Below, one piece after another: positions 1 through 11,905 of a stretch of 64,000 bases of DNA. The notes below the pieces were generated by a model, which was given only the letters and a program-made list of their open reading frames with translations, was not told where the DNA came from and made no database searches. Position numbers and translations under genes: made by a program. Source of the DNA: Naumovozyma dairenensis CBS 421 (Eukaryota > Ascomycota > Saccharomycetes > Saccharomycetales > Saccharomycetaceae); NCBI RefSeq assembly GCF_000227115.2, contig NC_016480.1, positions 186,001-250,000 of the forward strand, in the 5' to 3' direction. Each line of letters begins with the position of its first letter. Positions within the stretch are counted from its first letter, which is position 1.

Positions 1-228
1 TTACAAGTTCAAGAACGATTAACGAAACAAATTGCACTCGCTTTAAGTGAAATTTTGAAACCATTGGGTGTTGCTGTGGTCATTGAAGCATCTCATATGT
101 GTATGGTATCAAGAGGTGTTCAAAAGACAGGGTCCTCTACTATGACTTCATGTATGCTTGGTTGTTTCAGAGATCAACATAAGACTAGAGAAGAATTTTT
201 AACTTTATTAAATAAAAGCAATCGTTAA
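1..228 (+). CDS. FOL2: GTP cyclohydrolase I, C-terminal part (partial at window start)
   Basis: The first 75 codons read as the C-terminal end of GTP cyclohydrolase I and stop with TAA at 226-228. The segment [14 protein letters not shown] is the conserved family stretch around the zinc-ligand cysteine (CMVSRGVQ), followed by the typical end [10 protein letters not shown]. The enzyme converts GTP to dihydroneopterin triphosphate, the first step of folate synthesis in fungi. The 5' part lies outside the window. It converges with the YGR266W homologue, as in S. cerevisiae. Identification is secure from the motif and the neighbour. Confidence 0.93.
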   Translation, partial: LQVQERLTKQIALALSEILKPLGVAVVIEASHMCMVSRGVQKTGSSTMTSCMLGCFRDQHKTREEFLTLLNKSNR

Positions 229-326
229 TTTTACTAAATCCAAAAAAAATAACGGTTACGCTTAACGTCATTTTATTAAAAGAAAGATTTTATAATTAAA
301 TATTTGTACTCATGAATATAAACAAA

Positions 327-376
<50 letters not shown>
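327..376. repeat. (ATT)n microsatellite
   Basis: About 16 uninterrupted ATT units lie between the convergent 3' ends of FOL2 and the YGR266W homologue. This is probably replication-slippage DNA and likely variable in length between strains. Confidence 0.95.
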
Positions 377-508
377 GATTATTACTAAAATTATTAAATA
401 TTATTCATTAAACACGTCGAATATTATAATCGCACAGCACTTTGATTGTGCAGTGCTGATGGAGTAGTATTACCTAAATCGATCAGAGATTACGATCTCA
501 CATCTATC

Positions 509-2635
509 TCATGTCAAAGGAAGATGTTTAGCACCCTTATGTGATAGATTTTCTTCTTTCTTTCTTAATTCTGGAATTGGTAAACTATAACATGTACTAA
601 AAGAATTTGGATTTGCACGATCTGTTTCCACATGAATTGAAACCATTATACCATCTTTAGTGACAGGATATGCTTGATCTTGTTCTTTGTTAATAGGGAT
701 TGATGGAATACCTTCTCCAGGTTTAAGAATTCCAGGAATAATTCGATCATTTAACTTGACTTTAAAATTATCATTTAAATATTTATTATTGAAAACATTT
801 TCCATTGGGATAATATCTGACCAATTTCTCTTGTTCAAAAATCCAGGTTGTTCACGAGATGTGATACCGTCGGTATCAAATTTGAACAATGGAACTGAAT
901 CCTCTGTTGTTTGGAAATCAAAATGATGTTCAGAGACTCTTGCTTGTAACAATTTAGCCATTGGATCAGGTGGTGGTGTGTTGACGACAGCGCTTGATAT
1001 TACATTAAACATTAATCTAACATCATTTTCTGGTTCATTAAAAGTTTTTTCATTTTGTTGCATTTTCTTATCATTGGCTAAATGACGCTTATGAATTTTA
1101 CTTTTAAATCTACCTAATGATGCAAGATGAACATCGCCAGATAAAATTGTTATTCTTATTCCATATTTGGCACCAAAATCTTGCAATCTTGTAATTAAAA
1201 GGTTTCTTTCTGCCTTATGATGTCTTGCACACCAATGGTCATTTAAATCATCTAATAATTCCACATCACCATTGAAATCGTTAACCAAACCACGAGCAAA
1301 TAAACCCTTTTTAGATAAGTATTTCAAAGGAGCCAATAATCTAGATGAAAACAACCATTCTAACCAAACTAATCTGGGATATGCAATGGGGACACCCAAC
1401 ATGATTAAAAGATGATCTAATTGACCTTTCTGAATTTCCTTATGCAACCTTTCAAATACTAATTGATATGTACCTTCCGAAACAATTTCTTTCAACTTCC
1501 TTTCAGTTCTGCAATCAAGACCAAGCATCCCCATTGTGGGCCCTAATCTTGTGAAAACAGAATGCGATTTCTCTTCAATGTATTGTCCTGGTCTTTTCCC
1601 CAAAATCCAATTCGAAGTCTTTAAATACGCGATGTCATCATCATCATTCGCATCGATACTTACATGATGTTGAAATAACATATAATACTTATAAGCAGCT
1701 TTCCCAATGGAACTAAACACGGGAGTCTTCATAAACGCATCTGAATATGAACCAAACCCATCAATGATATCATGATCATCCCAAATATTAATGGATGGAA
1801 TTGTAGACGTCGCGATGGGGAAACAATTTTGTGTAGTCATTGATTTTGGTGTGGACCCTTTCCAATGACCAAATCCATACCATTCTATATATTCTTTCAA
1901 ATAAAATTGATTTAATTGTTCGAAGAATTCTGGAGTCATCTTAGTGGAATATCTCTTTATTGGGTCATGTGTTTTTAACCATTTTTTAACGGCGGGACAG
2001 TAGAGGTTTATGGAATCAGAATAAATTTGATCACCACCTCCTAACATTACATGATAACGGAATTTAGAATGCTTGTTTAAGATATCGAACCAAAGTGACC
2101 CTTTGAAGACAGATGTATCTACAGCTAGGGAAAATCCGTTACAAGAATATGCAATTGTATTAAAATTCATTGTTTTAGAAGGGATGAAGAACCTATAATG
2201 AGGTTTACTCTCATTATTAATTGTATATTTCACCATTTGCTCATAGTTTTGCAGAGGTAGCTCAATCTTATAGCGATAGAATTGGAAAGCATTATTGTCA
2301 TCTAATTTATCTGTATGGAACAATCTGTGAGGAAATTCACCTTCCTTCAATTCAAAGGTATTATCACTATTGGTAGCTGGACCAATAGTGTATGTAACTA
2401 TGGGTACATTCTCCTCATTTGCTGTCAAGTTCTTGGTCACGATTAAAATGGAACCATTATACATGAACGTATCATAATTGACATCAATAAGTCTAACATT
2501 AGGACCACAAACAACACCAGACTCGACATTATTAATAGGACTATGAGCAATACATTGATCACAATCCCGGACTTTTTCTTGATACAATGCTTCTGTATCC
2601 CAATCGTCAAACCATTCGTTTTCTGTGTAGGTCAT
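509..2635 (-). CDS. PhoD-like metallophosphatase-fold protein, YGR266W homologue
   Basis: The protein has 708 aa, close to about 700 aa for S. cerevisiae YGR266W, and it occupies the same place next to FOL2. The metal-binding signatures of the PhoD-like phosphatase fold are visible: GGGDQIY near residue 197, WDDHDIIDGFGSY near 283, and ILSGDVHLA near 495. No signal peptide is seen at the N terminus. The S. cerevisiae protein has been reported in the mitochondrial outer membrane and plasma membrane, and its substrate is unknown. The ATG at 2635 gives a sensible N terminus (MTYTENEWFDDWD). Phosphatase activity is inferred from motifs only. The gene is divergent from the SAY1-like gene at 3011. 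Confidence 0.88.
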   Translation of the reverse strand: MTYTENEWFDDWDTEALYQEKVRDCDQCIAHSPINNVESGVVCGPNVRLIDVNYDTFMYNGSILIVTKNLTANEENVPIVTYTIGPATNSDNTFELKEGEFPHRLFHTDKLDDNNAFQFYRYKIELPLQNYEQMVKYTINNESKPHYRFFIPSKTMNFNTIAYSCNGFSLAVDTSVFKGSLWFDILNKHSKFRYHVMLGGGDQIYSDSINLYCPAVKKWLKTHDPIKRYSTKMTPEFFEQLNQFYLKEYIEWYGFGHWKGSTPKSMTTQNCFPIATSTIPSINIWDDHDIIDGFGSYSDAFMKTPVFSSIGKAAYKYYMLFQHHVSIDANDDDDIAYLKTSNWILGKRPGQYIEEKSHSVFTRLGPTMGMLGLDCRTERKLKEIVSEGTYQLVFERLHKEIQKGQLDHLLIMLGVPIAYPRLVWLEWLFSSRLLAPLKYLSKKGLFARGLVNDFNGDVELLDDLNDHWCARHHKAERNLLITRLQDFGAKYGIRITILSGDVHLASLGRFKSKIHKRHLANDKKMQQNEKTFNEPENDVRLMFNVISSAVVNTPPPDPMAKLLQARVSEHHFDFQTTEDSVPLFKFDTDGITSREQPGFLNKRNWSDIIPMENVFNNKYLNDNFKVKLNDRIIPGILKPGEGIPSIPINKEQDQAYPVTKDGIMVSIHVETDRANPNSFSTCYSLPIPELRKKEENLSHKGAKHLPLT

Positions 2636-3010
2636 TATTGTATTACGTTCTTGAGAGTGGAATAGAGTTACCAGTCACTTTTGAAGTTGTTTTTAAGTTC
2701 TCCTTGTGATGAATATCCATCACTACTTTCTTGATCCTCATTTATATATCATGTGTCGTTGACAGATGCCCCTCCCATTCATTCCAGTTCCATTCAAGGG
2801 TCTTCTCCTTCTGCTGCTGCCACATCATCTATTGTTTTCTTTCCGCCGCTCCTGTAAAAAATTTGTATTTGGTAGCGTCGCTCGCTTTGCTTGTTTTGCT
2901 TGTTTTGCTTGTTTTGCTTATAACGGTTCCATGGTGAACTACTTGAATGGATGGATGTTCTGATTGGTAAAGAAGGATGAAGAGGTGAATACCTATATGG
3001 AATACCAATA
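2636..3010. promoter_or_regulatory. Divergent promoter region between the YGR266W homologue and the first SAY1-like gene
   Basis: A 375-bp shared upstream region. It contains a 9-bp tandem repeat (listed separately). Otherwise I recognise no specific factor site. Confidence 0.5.
2886..2921. repeat. 9-bp tandem repeat, four units of TTTGCTTGT type
   Basis: Four consecutive TTTGCTTGT-like units, the last degenerate, lie in the divergent promoter. They are open in both strands' frames but are not part of a credible gene. Confidence 0.9.
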
Positions 3011-4144
3011 ATGCATGCTAGTAATGCATTGTTTATTGTGAAATTGTTCACGTTGCTCCCAATTCGGTTGGTATATTGTTACCTTGTGATCTTGATAAGA
3101 CATAGGAGGTCGCTGAAAGGAAGTATATGGATACGAGCGTTTATGAGAGAAGCATTTGATATGACTGATGATCATACTTGTCCTGATATCATTAATCCAT
3201 TGTTTAACTTATGCGTCAATTACTTATGTGACAAAGTGGAAACTATTCAATATCAAATAACTGATGAGCATCGTCTATCGTTTAGCGCGATCGGATTGAG
3301 AGATGAAATGATTGATGTGAGATATAGATGGTATTATAAACCTGATGATTTTAATGCAAGTGATGATGACATTTTGCTTTACTTCCATGGTGGTGGGTTT
3401 GCTGTGACTTTGGTCCCCACATCATTGATATTCTTAAGGAATTTAAGTATATGGTTCCCCAAGATGGCTATCATTATGATAGATTATTCTGTGACAGTGG
3501 GAGAAAATGATAAACAATATCCTTATCAAATCTTAGAAAGTATAGGTCTATATACTCATCTCATAAACAATTTACAATGCAAAAATGTGATTCTTATGGG
3601 AGAGTCCGCAGGAGGTAATCTTGAATTAGCATTATTAAATTACTTGTCGACGACGACGATGATGAAGACTAAGATACCACTACCGAAAAAGACAATTTTG
3701 ATAAGCCCTTGGGTAAACCCATCAAGATTGGATAGATACGATATTATGCAAGAGAAAGAAATTGAAAGATTAGATTGTTTGTCGTTTGAAGGTTTGGAGA
3801 AATTCACAAAACGATATCTACAATCAATGAACCCTTTGAATGGCGTCAATTCACTACCATTCGTTGATCTTTCATATGATTTTGACTCTGACAATTGGAA
3901 AACTATTTTAGAACAAAGTTCAATATACATCACATACGGTAAAGATGAAATATTGAAACCACAAATACAAACATTCATAAAGAACTTGGAAATGATACAT
4001 CCAAATAACTTTGATACATCAAGACAGGTCTCAGCATATGAAGGTGGATGTCACATTGAACCACTTTTAAAATTAGATACAGACTTAAATTCTTGGTCAA
4101 TGCATGCCTCTGTTAACGGTATCCTAAGATTTATAGAACATTGA
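3011..4144 (+). CDS. SAY1: SAY1-like sterol deacetylase, copy 1
   Basis: A 377-aa alpha/beta hydrolase of the hormone-sensitive-lipase type. An N-terminal hydrophobic segment (about residues 5-27) would anchor it in the ER. The oxyanion motif HGGG is near residue 124, the nucleophile elbow GESAGG near 197, the acid in YGKDE near 309 and the catalytic His in EGGCHIEPL near 344. In S. cerevisiae Say1 deacetylates sterols and detoxifies lipophilic compounds in the ER, and its gene YGR263C lies at the equivalent position. This is the first of two tandem copies, which look roughly half identical, so the duplication is not recent. Length is below the roughly 424 aa of S. cerevisiae Say1. Substrate is inferred from family and position. 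Confidence 0.87.
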   Translation: MHASNALFIVKLFTLLPIRLVYCYLVILIRHRRSLKGSIWIRAFMREAFDMTDDHTCPDIINPLFNLCVNYLCDKVETIQYQITDEHRLSFSAIGLRDEMIDVRYRWYYKPDDFNASDDDILLYFHGGGFAVTLVPTSLIFLRNLSIWFPKMAIIMIDYSVTVGENDKQYPYQILESIGLYTHLINNLQCKNVILMGESAGGNLELALLNYLSTTTMMKTKIPLPKKTILISPWVNPSRLDRYDIMQEKEIERLDCLSFEGLEKFTKRYLQSMNPLNGVNSLPFVDLSYDFDSDNWKTILEQSSIYITYGKDEILKPQIQTFIKNLEMIHPNNFDTSRQVSAYEGGCHIEPLLKLDTDLNSWSMHASVNGILRFIEH

Positions 4145-4566
4145 ATGACTAAACGATTTTATGACGCACACTCACATGTACAAACAGCAAGAATAGTACC
4201 TACTGAACCATTTAATGAAATATATAAGTAATTTTATAGAGGATACTTTATAGAAGAAAGGGTTCAGTCTATTAGGAAAGCAACTGTCCAATATCATGGT
4301 ATCGCGGACAAAGCTCATCTTTCTCTAGTCATAACATCTTGTTTTCATTTTATATAAACGACGACAATCGAGCTGTCACAATTTCAAGACACGAAATTTT
4401 TTCCAGAACAATAAACAGTATAAGGACGCTACATAGTATATTGTTCTCGAGACATCTCGAACGAGTAACAGTAAGTCGATTTCAACCTCCAATTTCCTAA
4501 GGATTTATTAATTGAATTGAGCTATATAAAGAATTCCCACCAAGTTCTACTTGTCTTCCCCGAGCA
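4145..4566. other. Spacer between the tandem SAY1-like genes
   Basis: This holds the 3' region of copy 1 and the promoter of copy 2. A TATA-like stretch (GAGCTATATAAAG) at about 4518-4530 lies about 40 bp before the ATG of copy 2. No other feature was seen. Confidence 0.5.
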
Positions 4567-5688
4567 ATGCATCTAAAAAGTCTGCTGTTCATAGTGAACA
4601 TATGCACCATTCTCCCCATAAGATTATTATATTGCTACCTAGTGATCCTAATAAAATATAAAAGATCCCTACGTGGGACAATATGTACTCGAACATTCAT
4701 GAGAGAATCCTTTATTTTAACCAGTGATGATGCATTCGCAGAAGTTATTAATCCACTTTTAAATTGGTGCGTCTCATATTTATGTGGGAAACCAGAAACT
4801 TTACAATATTGTACCACCACGGAAGATCGTCTCATTTTTGATAAAGAACTTGGTTTAACAGAAATAGATACGATTATTGATGTGAAATATAGATGGTTTA
4901 AAATGCCAGATGGATTTGACCCTAGGAACGATGATATTTTGATTTATTTCCATGGTGGTGGATACGCCGTCGCAATGTCACCTTCCACTTTGACATTCTT
5001 GGGCAACTTAAGCAAAAAATTCCCCAAATTAGCTATCATTATGTTGGATTATTCATTAACATTAGGCCCTGATAGTAAGAAATTTCCAGCTCAACTCTTG
5101 GAAGGATTAGGTATATACGATTACGTGATTAATACTTTACATTGTGAAAATGTAATCCTAATGGGAGAATCTTCTGGAGGTAATTTAGAGCTTGCGTTAT
5201 TAAATTACTTAATCACAAACACGACAATTCCTTTACCTAAAAAGGCTGTATTAATTAGTCCATGGGCAAATCCATCTAAGATGGATAGATACAATAAACG
5301 TCAAGAAAAGGAATTGGAAATGTTAGATTGTGTGACTTTCGATGGATCTATAGATTTTAAAGATCGATTGCTTGGACCAGAACTTCGTAATGAATGTCTC
5401 CCACTGGTAGATATTTTGTATCATTTTGACCCCAAAGTGTGGTACAAAATCCTGGATGTATGCTCAATATATGTTACGTATGGTAAAGATGAGATATTGA
5501 GGCCACAAATTGAACATCTAATAGACAAATTTGCTGATACACATCCAGATAAATTTAACGAAATAACCGATGTATCAGGATATGAAGGTGGATGTCATAT
5601 TGAACCACTTTTGGTATCAGATAAAAACATGGATTCATGGTCTCAACATGGTGCCGTTAGCGGCATTCTACAATTCATAGAAAAATGA
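4567..5688 (+). CDS. SAY1: SAY1-like sterol deacetylase, copy 2
   Basis: A 373-aa paralogue of the preceding gene in the same orientation. It keeps the complete set of catalytic elements: HGGG near residue 128, GESSGG near 199, YGKDE near 304 and EGGCHIEPL near 339. The N terminus again has a membrane-anchor-like segment (LLFIVNICTILPIRLLYCYL). Both copies therefore look functional. They differ in the middle, where copy 1 has an insertion of a few residues after the nucleophile elbow and around residue 275. The likely role is ER sterol or xenobiotic ester deacetylation, possibly with divided substrate range. Which copy is the direct SAY1 orthologue cannot be told from one window. Confidence 0.87.
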   Translation: MHLKSLLFIVNICTILPIRLLYCYLVILIKYKRSLRGTICTRTFMRESFILTSDDAFAEVINPLLNWCVSYLCGKPETLQYCTTTEDRLIFDKELGLTEIDTIIDVKYRWFKMPDGFDPRNDDILIYFHGGGYAVAMSPSTLTFLGNLSKKFPKLAIIMLDYSLTLGPDSKKFPAQLLEGLGIYDYVINTLHCENVILMGESSGGNLELALLNYLITNTTIPLPKKAVLISPWANPSKMDRYNKRQEKELEMLDCVTFDGSIDFKDRLLGPELRNECLPLVDILYHFDPKVWYKILDVCSIYVTYGKDEILRPQIEHLIDKFADTHPDKFNEITDVSGYEGGCHIEPLLVSDKNMDSWSQHGAVSGILQFIEK

Positions 5689-6804
<1,116 letters not shown>

Positions 6805-7330
6805 AAAAGGGCAAAAAACAAAATATATTGCTATTATAACTTGTGGTTGTACTCTATACAATTGCATTGGACTGGAAGTATCGTTTGATATAGCTTACGA
6901 TGGCACGATACATAAGGTTCTACATGAAAAATCTGAGATCAAACAAAAAAGAGATATTTATATTCAATGTAATTTTCTTTTTTAAAGTATCCAACAATAT
7001 ACATAAATATAGACCTATTTTTAAAACTTATAGATGTATTATCTAATAAAATAGTTGAGAGTCTCTTTCTTTAATTGAACTTCTAAGTAACAATTGCCCA
7101 TTTTTTAGCACTCAATACAATATATAGTGGTAAGGCGATATTTTGAAAATTTAACGTGTGTGCTAATAGTTAATAAAGGTAACTTTTAACTAACCGGGAG
7201 CTGATAAGCACAGATCTGTAGTTGTCAAAAGATAACGTATAAGTACTTTTCTACACGATATCATAAAGGAGTAAAGGAAACCATTCTACCTGTTGTATAT
7301 TAGGAACCGTATTCTGAAACCAATTCCACG
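6805..7330. other. Intergenic region between BUD32 and APL6
   Basis: AT-rich spacer of about 525 bp with the BUD32 3' region and the APL6 promoter. I see no further gene or strong site. Confidence 0.4.
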
Positions 7331-9865
7331 ATGGTCGATTCAGTGAATCCAATTGCATCCGTACTAGAATCAGCAAGAACCATAACCATGGATGCGGCAG
7401 CTGTTGCTTCTTCTAAATTGGGTGAATCTTCTTATACCCAATACTCTAAAAAGATAACTCCCAAGCAATTGAGAACGATGTTGAATTCAAGAAATACAAG
7501 AGATCTAAAAGATGCTATGAAAAGAATCATATCATTGATGGCTTCCGATGACACCTCGACAGATTTATCAAGTTATTTTGCAGATGTGGTTAAAAACATT
7601 ACGTCTAATGATATCAAGATTAAGAGGTTGATTTGTATCTATTTGCTGAGATTTGCTGAAAGAGAACCTAATTTGACCTTATTATCTGTGAACTCTTTAC
7701 AAAAGACTATATCGGATACTAATCCAGAGGTAAGATGTTTTGCAATAAGAAGTTTATCTGATATGAAAATTGCATCATTAAATCCAATGATTTTATATAC
7801 TCTAAAAACATCAGTAACAGATCCTTCTGCATTGGTTCGTTATGAAGTAGCATTTGCTCTATTGAAATTGTTCAAGAATGATGAAGAGGAAGGAGAGTTC
7901 CGTGAAGAAATTTCAAACTTATTAAAGGATTTATTAGCTGATGCTGATCCACGTGTCATATCAGGTGCCGTTATACTATTAAAAGAATGTTTCCCATCTA
8001 ACTTGGAATTGTTACATGGTCATTTCCGCAGATATTGCAGAGTTTTGAAAGAGATTGATTCGTGGGCACAAGGTCCCTTAATTGATTTGTTAGCCAAGTA
8101 TTGTAAACAATATTTACCAAGGCCAATGATTATAGACTGCTCTTCAGAAGAGGATGGTTCTGCAAAACAGATTCCATTACCAGATAATTGTTCTGAAATT
8201 CCATTCATGGCCTATAATGTTTCATATGATCCCGATTTGTCACTTTTTCTTGATAATTTGAAAACGCTAATATATTCGCCGAATCCAATTGTAATATTGG
8301 CATGTTGCAATGCGTATTTTCAATTAAGTGTGCCCAGTCACATGATAAATTCTAAATTCCCTGATGCGTTAGTTAGATCATATCTTTGTTCTTCCAACGC
8401 AGGACTAAAAGATACAATTTTACAATCCATTATTTACCTCTCTGCCTTAGAACCTACATTATTCCAATCTCACTTAACGCAGTTCTTTTTATCTCCAATT
8501 AACAACAATAACATAGGAATATCGTCATTAAAATTGCGAATCCTTTCCAATTTAGTAAATGCTACTAACGTTAAAGGCATTGTAAAGGAATTACAACATT
8601 ATATCATATCATTTAATTCGAAAAAATATTCCAAAATAATAATTGAATCATCAAATGCGTTAGCTAAATGTGGTCAACTTTCTACAAAATTAGAAACCTA
8701 CATAATGAATTGGTTCATTGAACTAATGGAAGATGAATGTACGAATTTAAAGCCATCAGTGTTAGATGTCATTGTAAATATAATTCGTCAATTAGTTCAA
8801 AATGAACCCAGAAGGCATCTAGCTGTTATTTTGAAATTATCGAATGTACTAAATACTCAAAAGACAGCATTAGCAGATAATGCACGCGCTGGTATAATAT
8901 GGTTGTTTGGTGAAATTGCAGGAATATGTTTTGATATTTGTCCTGATTTGTTAAGACAATTGATACCGAATTTTGTTGATGAAGGAGTGGAATCAAGAGG
9001 TCAAATATTGTTATTTGCTGCAAAATTATTATCATATGATATCGATAAATTTAAAGAGAGCCATGGTTTAGAAGTAGAATATGATTTTAAAAATTCAAGA
9101 ATTTCACAAATGTTTAATGCAGTTCTTTTCTTCTGTAAAGTGGATGATGAATTCGATGTTAGAGATAGAGCAAGATGTTTTGAATCATTATTCAATTCGA
9201 AGAAATTTGAAATTGCTTCGTTATTATTACAGGCACCTAAGCCGTTACCGTTATATTACTCACAAATGAACGGTACACGACCTGGGCAGAATAATGTGAA
9301 TTTACCATCGTCTATTGTGGGACTTGATCAAGAAATTCAAAACTACTGTAAATATATTCCTTGGACCTACACCGCTTCTGAAGATAATAATACAGCAGCT
9401 GAAGAAGGAAGAGAAGATATTAGATCGGAATCGCCTGTGAAGGATTATTCTAGATACAAGAAAAGTTTTTCTTCTTCCTCATTTATTAGTAAATCCTCTT
9501 CATCATCCAGAGCGTTTGCTTCTTCGAATATACATGGGATTACTAATGGGATTGACCAACTTGATCTTAAGAAAGAGGGTTCAGATACCATAACACTCAA
9601 TACTGTGCCCTTTAATAAGAAATATAAATTACAAAGTTTAGATGAATTCTTCCAAGATATACCTGAGAAACCAAAACCCAGACTAAAGAAAAAAATCATC
9701 ATTCAAGAAGAAGAGGAAGAGGAAGAGGAAGCGGAGGAGGACGATGAAGAAGATTCTGATGAGAGCGGGACTTCTAGTGATGACGGTGTTGATGATGATG
9801 ACACTGATGACACTGAGAGTTCGAGTGATGAAGATAGTTCAATTGATGAAGAATTACATCCATAA
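7331..9865 (+). CDS. APL6: AP-3 adaptor complex beta subunit
   Basis: An 844-aa beta-adaptin, against about 809 aa in S. cerevisiae. The alpha-solenoid adaptin trunk covers roughly residues 35-640, with the typical segments KRLICIYLLRFAEREP, RCFAIRSLSDMK and NARAGIIWLFGEIAG. It is followed by a serine-rich linker (residues about 700-730) and a strongly acidic hinge tail (about 795-844, long Glu then Asp/Ser runs). AP-3 carries alkaline phosphatase and the vacuolar SNARE Vam3 from Golgi to vacuole. Gene order matches YGR261C. Confidence 0.95.
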   Translation: MVDSVNPIASVLESARTITMDAAAVASSKLGESSYTQYSKKITPKQLRTMLNSRNTRDLKDAMKRIISLMASDDTSTDLSSYFADVVKNITSNDIKIKRLICIYLLRFAEREPNLTLLSVNSLQKTISDTNPEVRCFAIRSLSDMKIASLNPMILYTLKTSVTDPSALVRYEVAFALLKLFKNDEEEGEFREEISNLLKDLLADADPRVISGAVILLKECFPSNLELLHGHFRRYCRVLKEIDSWAQGPLIDLLAKYCKQYLPRPMIIDCSSEEDGSAKQIPLPDNCSEIPFMAYNVSYDPDLSLFLDNLKTLIYSPNPIVILACCNAYFQLSVPSHMINSKFPDALVRSYLCSSNAGLKDTILQSIIYLSALEPTLFQSHLTQFFLSPINNNNIGISSLKLRILSNLVNATNVKGIVKELQHYIISFNSKKYSKIIIESSNALAKCGQLSTKLETYIMNWFIELMEDECTNLKPSVLDVIVNIIRQLVQNEPRRHLAVILKLSNVLNTQKTALADNARAGIIWLFGEIAGICFDICPDLLRQLIPNFVDEGVESRGQILLFAAKLLSYDIDKFKESHGLEVEYDFKNSRISQMFNAVLFFCKVDDEFDVRDRARCFESLFNSKKFEIASLLLQAPKPLPLYYSQMNGTRPGQNNVNLPSSIVGLDQEIQNYCKYIPWTYTASEDNNTAAEEGREDIRSESPVKDYSRYKKSFSSSSFISKSSSSSRAFASSNIHGITNGIDQLDLKKEGSDTITLNTVPFNKKYKLQSLDEFFQDIPEKPKPRLKKKIIIQEEEEEEEEAEEDDEEDSDESGTSSDDGVDDDDTDDTESSSDEDSSIDEELHP

Positions 9866-10237
9866 TGGTGATTTTGATGTTACGTGCGAATGTCGATATA
9901 TATATATAAATATTTAGACGTTAAAAAAGACGAGATAGATATAGAAAACATTTTTTTTTAGTTATTAAAAATATATAAGGTATTTATCATTAAGAAAAAG
10001 GGGAATGGAAAACAAAAATTATTATAGAAGTATCTATAAATATTAGTACACAAAAAAAGTTCCTTATCATTAAGCGGAACGAAGAACATTAACAGGCAGA
10101 AATTATTTTTATCTTTTTCTTTTTATTACTTTTTCGCTTTTATTTTTTGTTTTGTTTTGTTTTGGAATATAATCACAGGCATAAATTACTTATTGGGGAT
10201 AGAAACGGGAAGTAAAAACGGGGTATGCTTCTTTTCT
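9866..10237. other. Convergent 3' regions of APL6 and TNA1
   Basis: About 370 bp, very AT-rich, with TATATATAAATA tracts and poly-T stretches suited to 3'-end formation on both strands. No gene is seen. Confidence 0.5.
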
Positions 10238-11905
10238 TCAATACATGTATCTAAATTCAGGATTCATGTCACTTAATTTTTCATCATAAGGAATAGGTTC
10301 ATTCATCGATTGATAATGATCAATGATAGCTTCTTTCCTTTTATTTTCTCTTCTATATAATAAGAATTGGATAACAGTCATTATAATTGATAAAATTTGG
10401 AAACCTAAACAAAGAGAAAGACCTTTAGTATATTTTGGTTTATCACTTGCAACGAAGATTTGACCAGAGACTAAACCAGAACCAGAACCCAAAAATAAAT
10501 TAATCCCCAATGCAGTTGCTCTTTTGAAATAATTACCATTGTTACCACTTAACCAGAGACAATTACAAGCAGCATTAACGTAGATCCCCATACAAAGGAT
10601 ATAAACACCGAAATATCTAACACCATGTACTTGAGAGCCCAGGACAATAGAGATACCAGTTGCTGTAGTGATACAAGCGCCGATAATAAATGGTGATCTT
10701 AATCTTAAATGATCTGACCAAACAGCACAACCAAAGAAGACAAAAGCTGTTAAGAAATATATAGGGACAGTCATTAATTGAGCTCTAACGTTAGTGAATC
10801 CCATACTTGTAATAATAATTGGTAAGAAGACAGTCAACCCAAAAGTAGTTAAATCTATACCAAATAATGCAACAGCAGAAATCCAAGTCTTGATATCTTT
10901 AATAGCTAATTTAACTTGGAACCAATCGAATTTTTCATCGGGATCAAAAGTATTCATAGTCTTGTATCTATCTACAATATATTGACTTTCCTCCTTTGTG
11001 AAGAACCAAGAATCTTCCAAATGTTTACTTAAACCAAACACGTAAAATGGTACAAAACCAATGGAGATAGCACCTTCAACGATATAAATATATTGCCATG
11101 AACTCAATGATCCATTAATAGTGGAACAGCCATAGGCAATCAACCCACCGAATGAGGAAGACAAACAAGCAGCAGCGAAAATGAAAGCAAATCTTAAAGC
11201 GTATTGTTCTCTCCTATAACAAACTGATAGATACATATTAATTGCAGGATAAATCATACCTTCGAATGCACCTAATAACAATCTTACTACAATTAATTGT
11301 GGGTAATTTTTCACCCAAGCAGTACATAATGATATGACACCAAAGCATAATAAACAAAGTGACATCATTGTTGGAGGTCCCATAATTTTCAATAAATTGG
11401 TACCAATTGGGTCGAATATGACATATGTACCGAAAAACACGGTGACACAGACATTATATTGCGTTCCTACTAGACCGATATCTTTGGAGAGCCCAGCTAC
11501 TTCTGCGTTACCGATGTTTGATTTATCTAAATTTGATAAGAAATATAGCATACCCATTAATGGGATTAAAAACATATCCATTTTTTTACAAATCTTCCTT
11601 TCTAATGGATGAGATAATGATGGGAGTCCATCGTCGTCAGTGGTTGTTGCTTGAATTTCTCTTTCTTTGGCAAGTTGATATTTTTCTTTATCTATTCTAT
11701 GATGGATGGAGTTAATATCTGATTCATCTGTTAGGAATGACACTATATTATTTTTATTCTTATCCTCATTTATACTAATATTATTTTTCATATTATTTTT
11801 CATATTATTATTATTATTTTCATTATCGGTATTGCTTTGAGTTGGACCAAAGAGAACTTCGTCGACATAAACTTGCGATAAAGTATCATATTTTTCTTCA
11901 GACAT
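10238..11905 (-). CDS. TNA1: High-affinity nicotinic acid permease
   Basis: A 555-aa member of the allantoate-permease branch of the major facilitator superfamily, with about 12 hydrophobic segments from residue 112 onward. The first is MFLIPLMGMLYFLSNLDKSN, the characteristic start of this branch, ending in the LSNLDKSNIGNA signature. The N-terminal 100 residues are hydrophilic and Asn-rich (NNNMKNNMKNN). S. cerevisiae Tna1 (YGR260W, 534 aa) imports nicotinic acid for NAD synthesis. The assignment among family members relies on the conserved position between APL6 and RAD2. The ATG at 11905 was chosen. Confidence 0.88.
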   Translation of the reverse strand: MSEEKYDTLSQVYVDEVLFGPTQSNTDNENNNNNMKNNMKNNISINEDKNKNNIVSFLTDESDINSIHHRIDKEKYQLAKEREIQATTTDDDGLPSLSHPLERKICKKMDMFLIPLMGMLYFLSNLDKSNIGNAEVAGLSKDIGLVGTQYNVCVTVFFGTYVIFDPIGTNLLKIMGPPTMMSLCLLCFGVISLCTAWVKNYPQLIVVRLLLGAFEGMIYPAINMYLSVCYRREQYALRFAFIFAAACLSSSFGGLIAYGCSTINGSLSSWQYIYIVEGAISIGFVPFYVFGLSKHLEDSWFFTKEESQYIVDRYKTMNTFDPDEKFDWFQVKLAIKDIKTWISAVALFGIDLTTFGLTVFLPIIITSMGFTNVRAQLMTVPIYFLTAFVFFGCAVWSDHLRLRSPFIIGACITTATGISIVLGSQVHGVRYFGVYILCMGIYVNAACNCLWLSGNNGNYFKRATALGINLFLGSGSGLVSGQIFVASDKPKYTKGLSLCLGFQILSIIMTVIQFLLYRRENKRKEAIIDHYQSMNEPIPYDEKLSDMNPEFRYMY

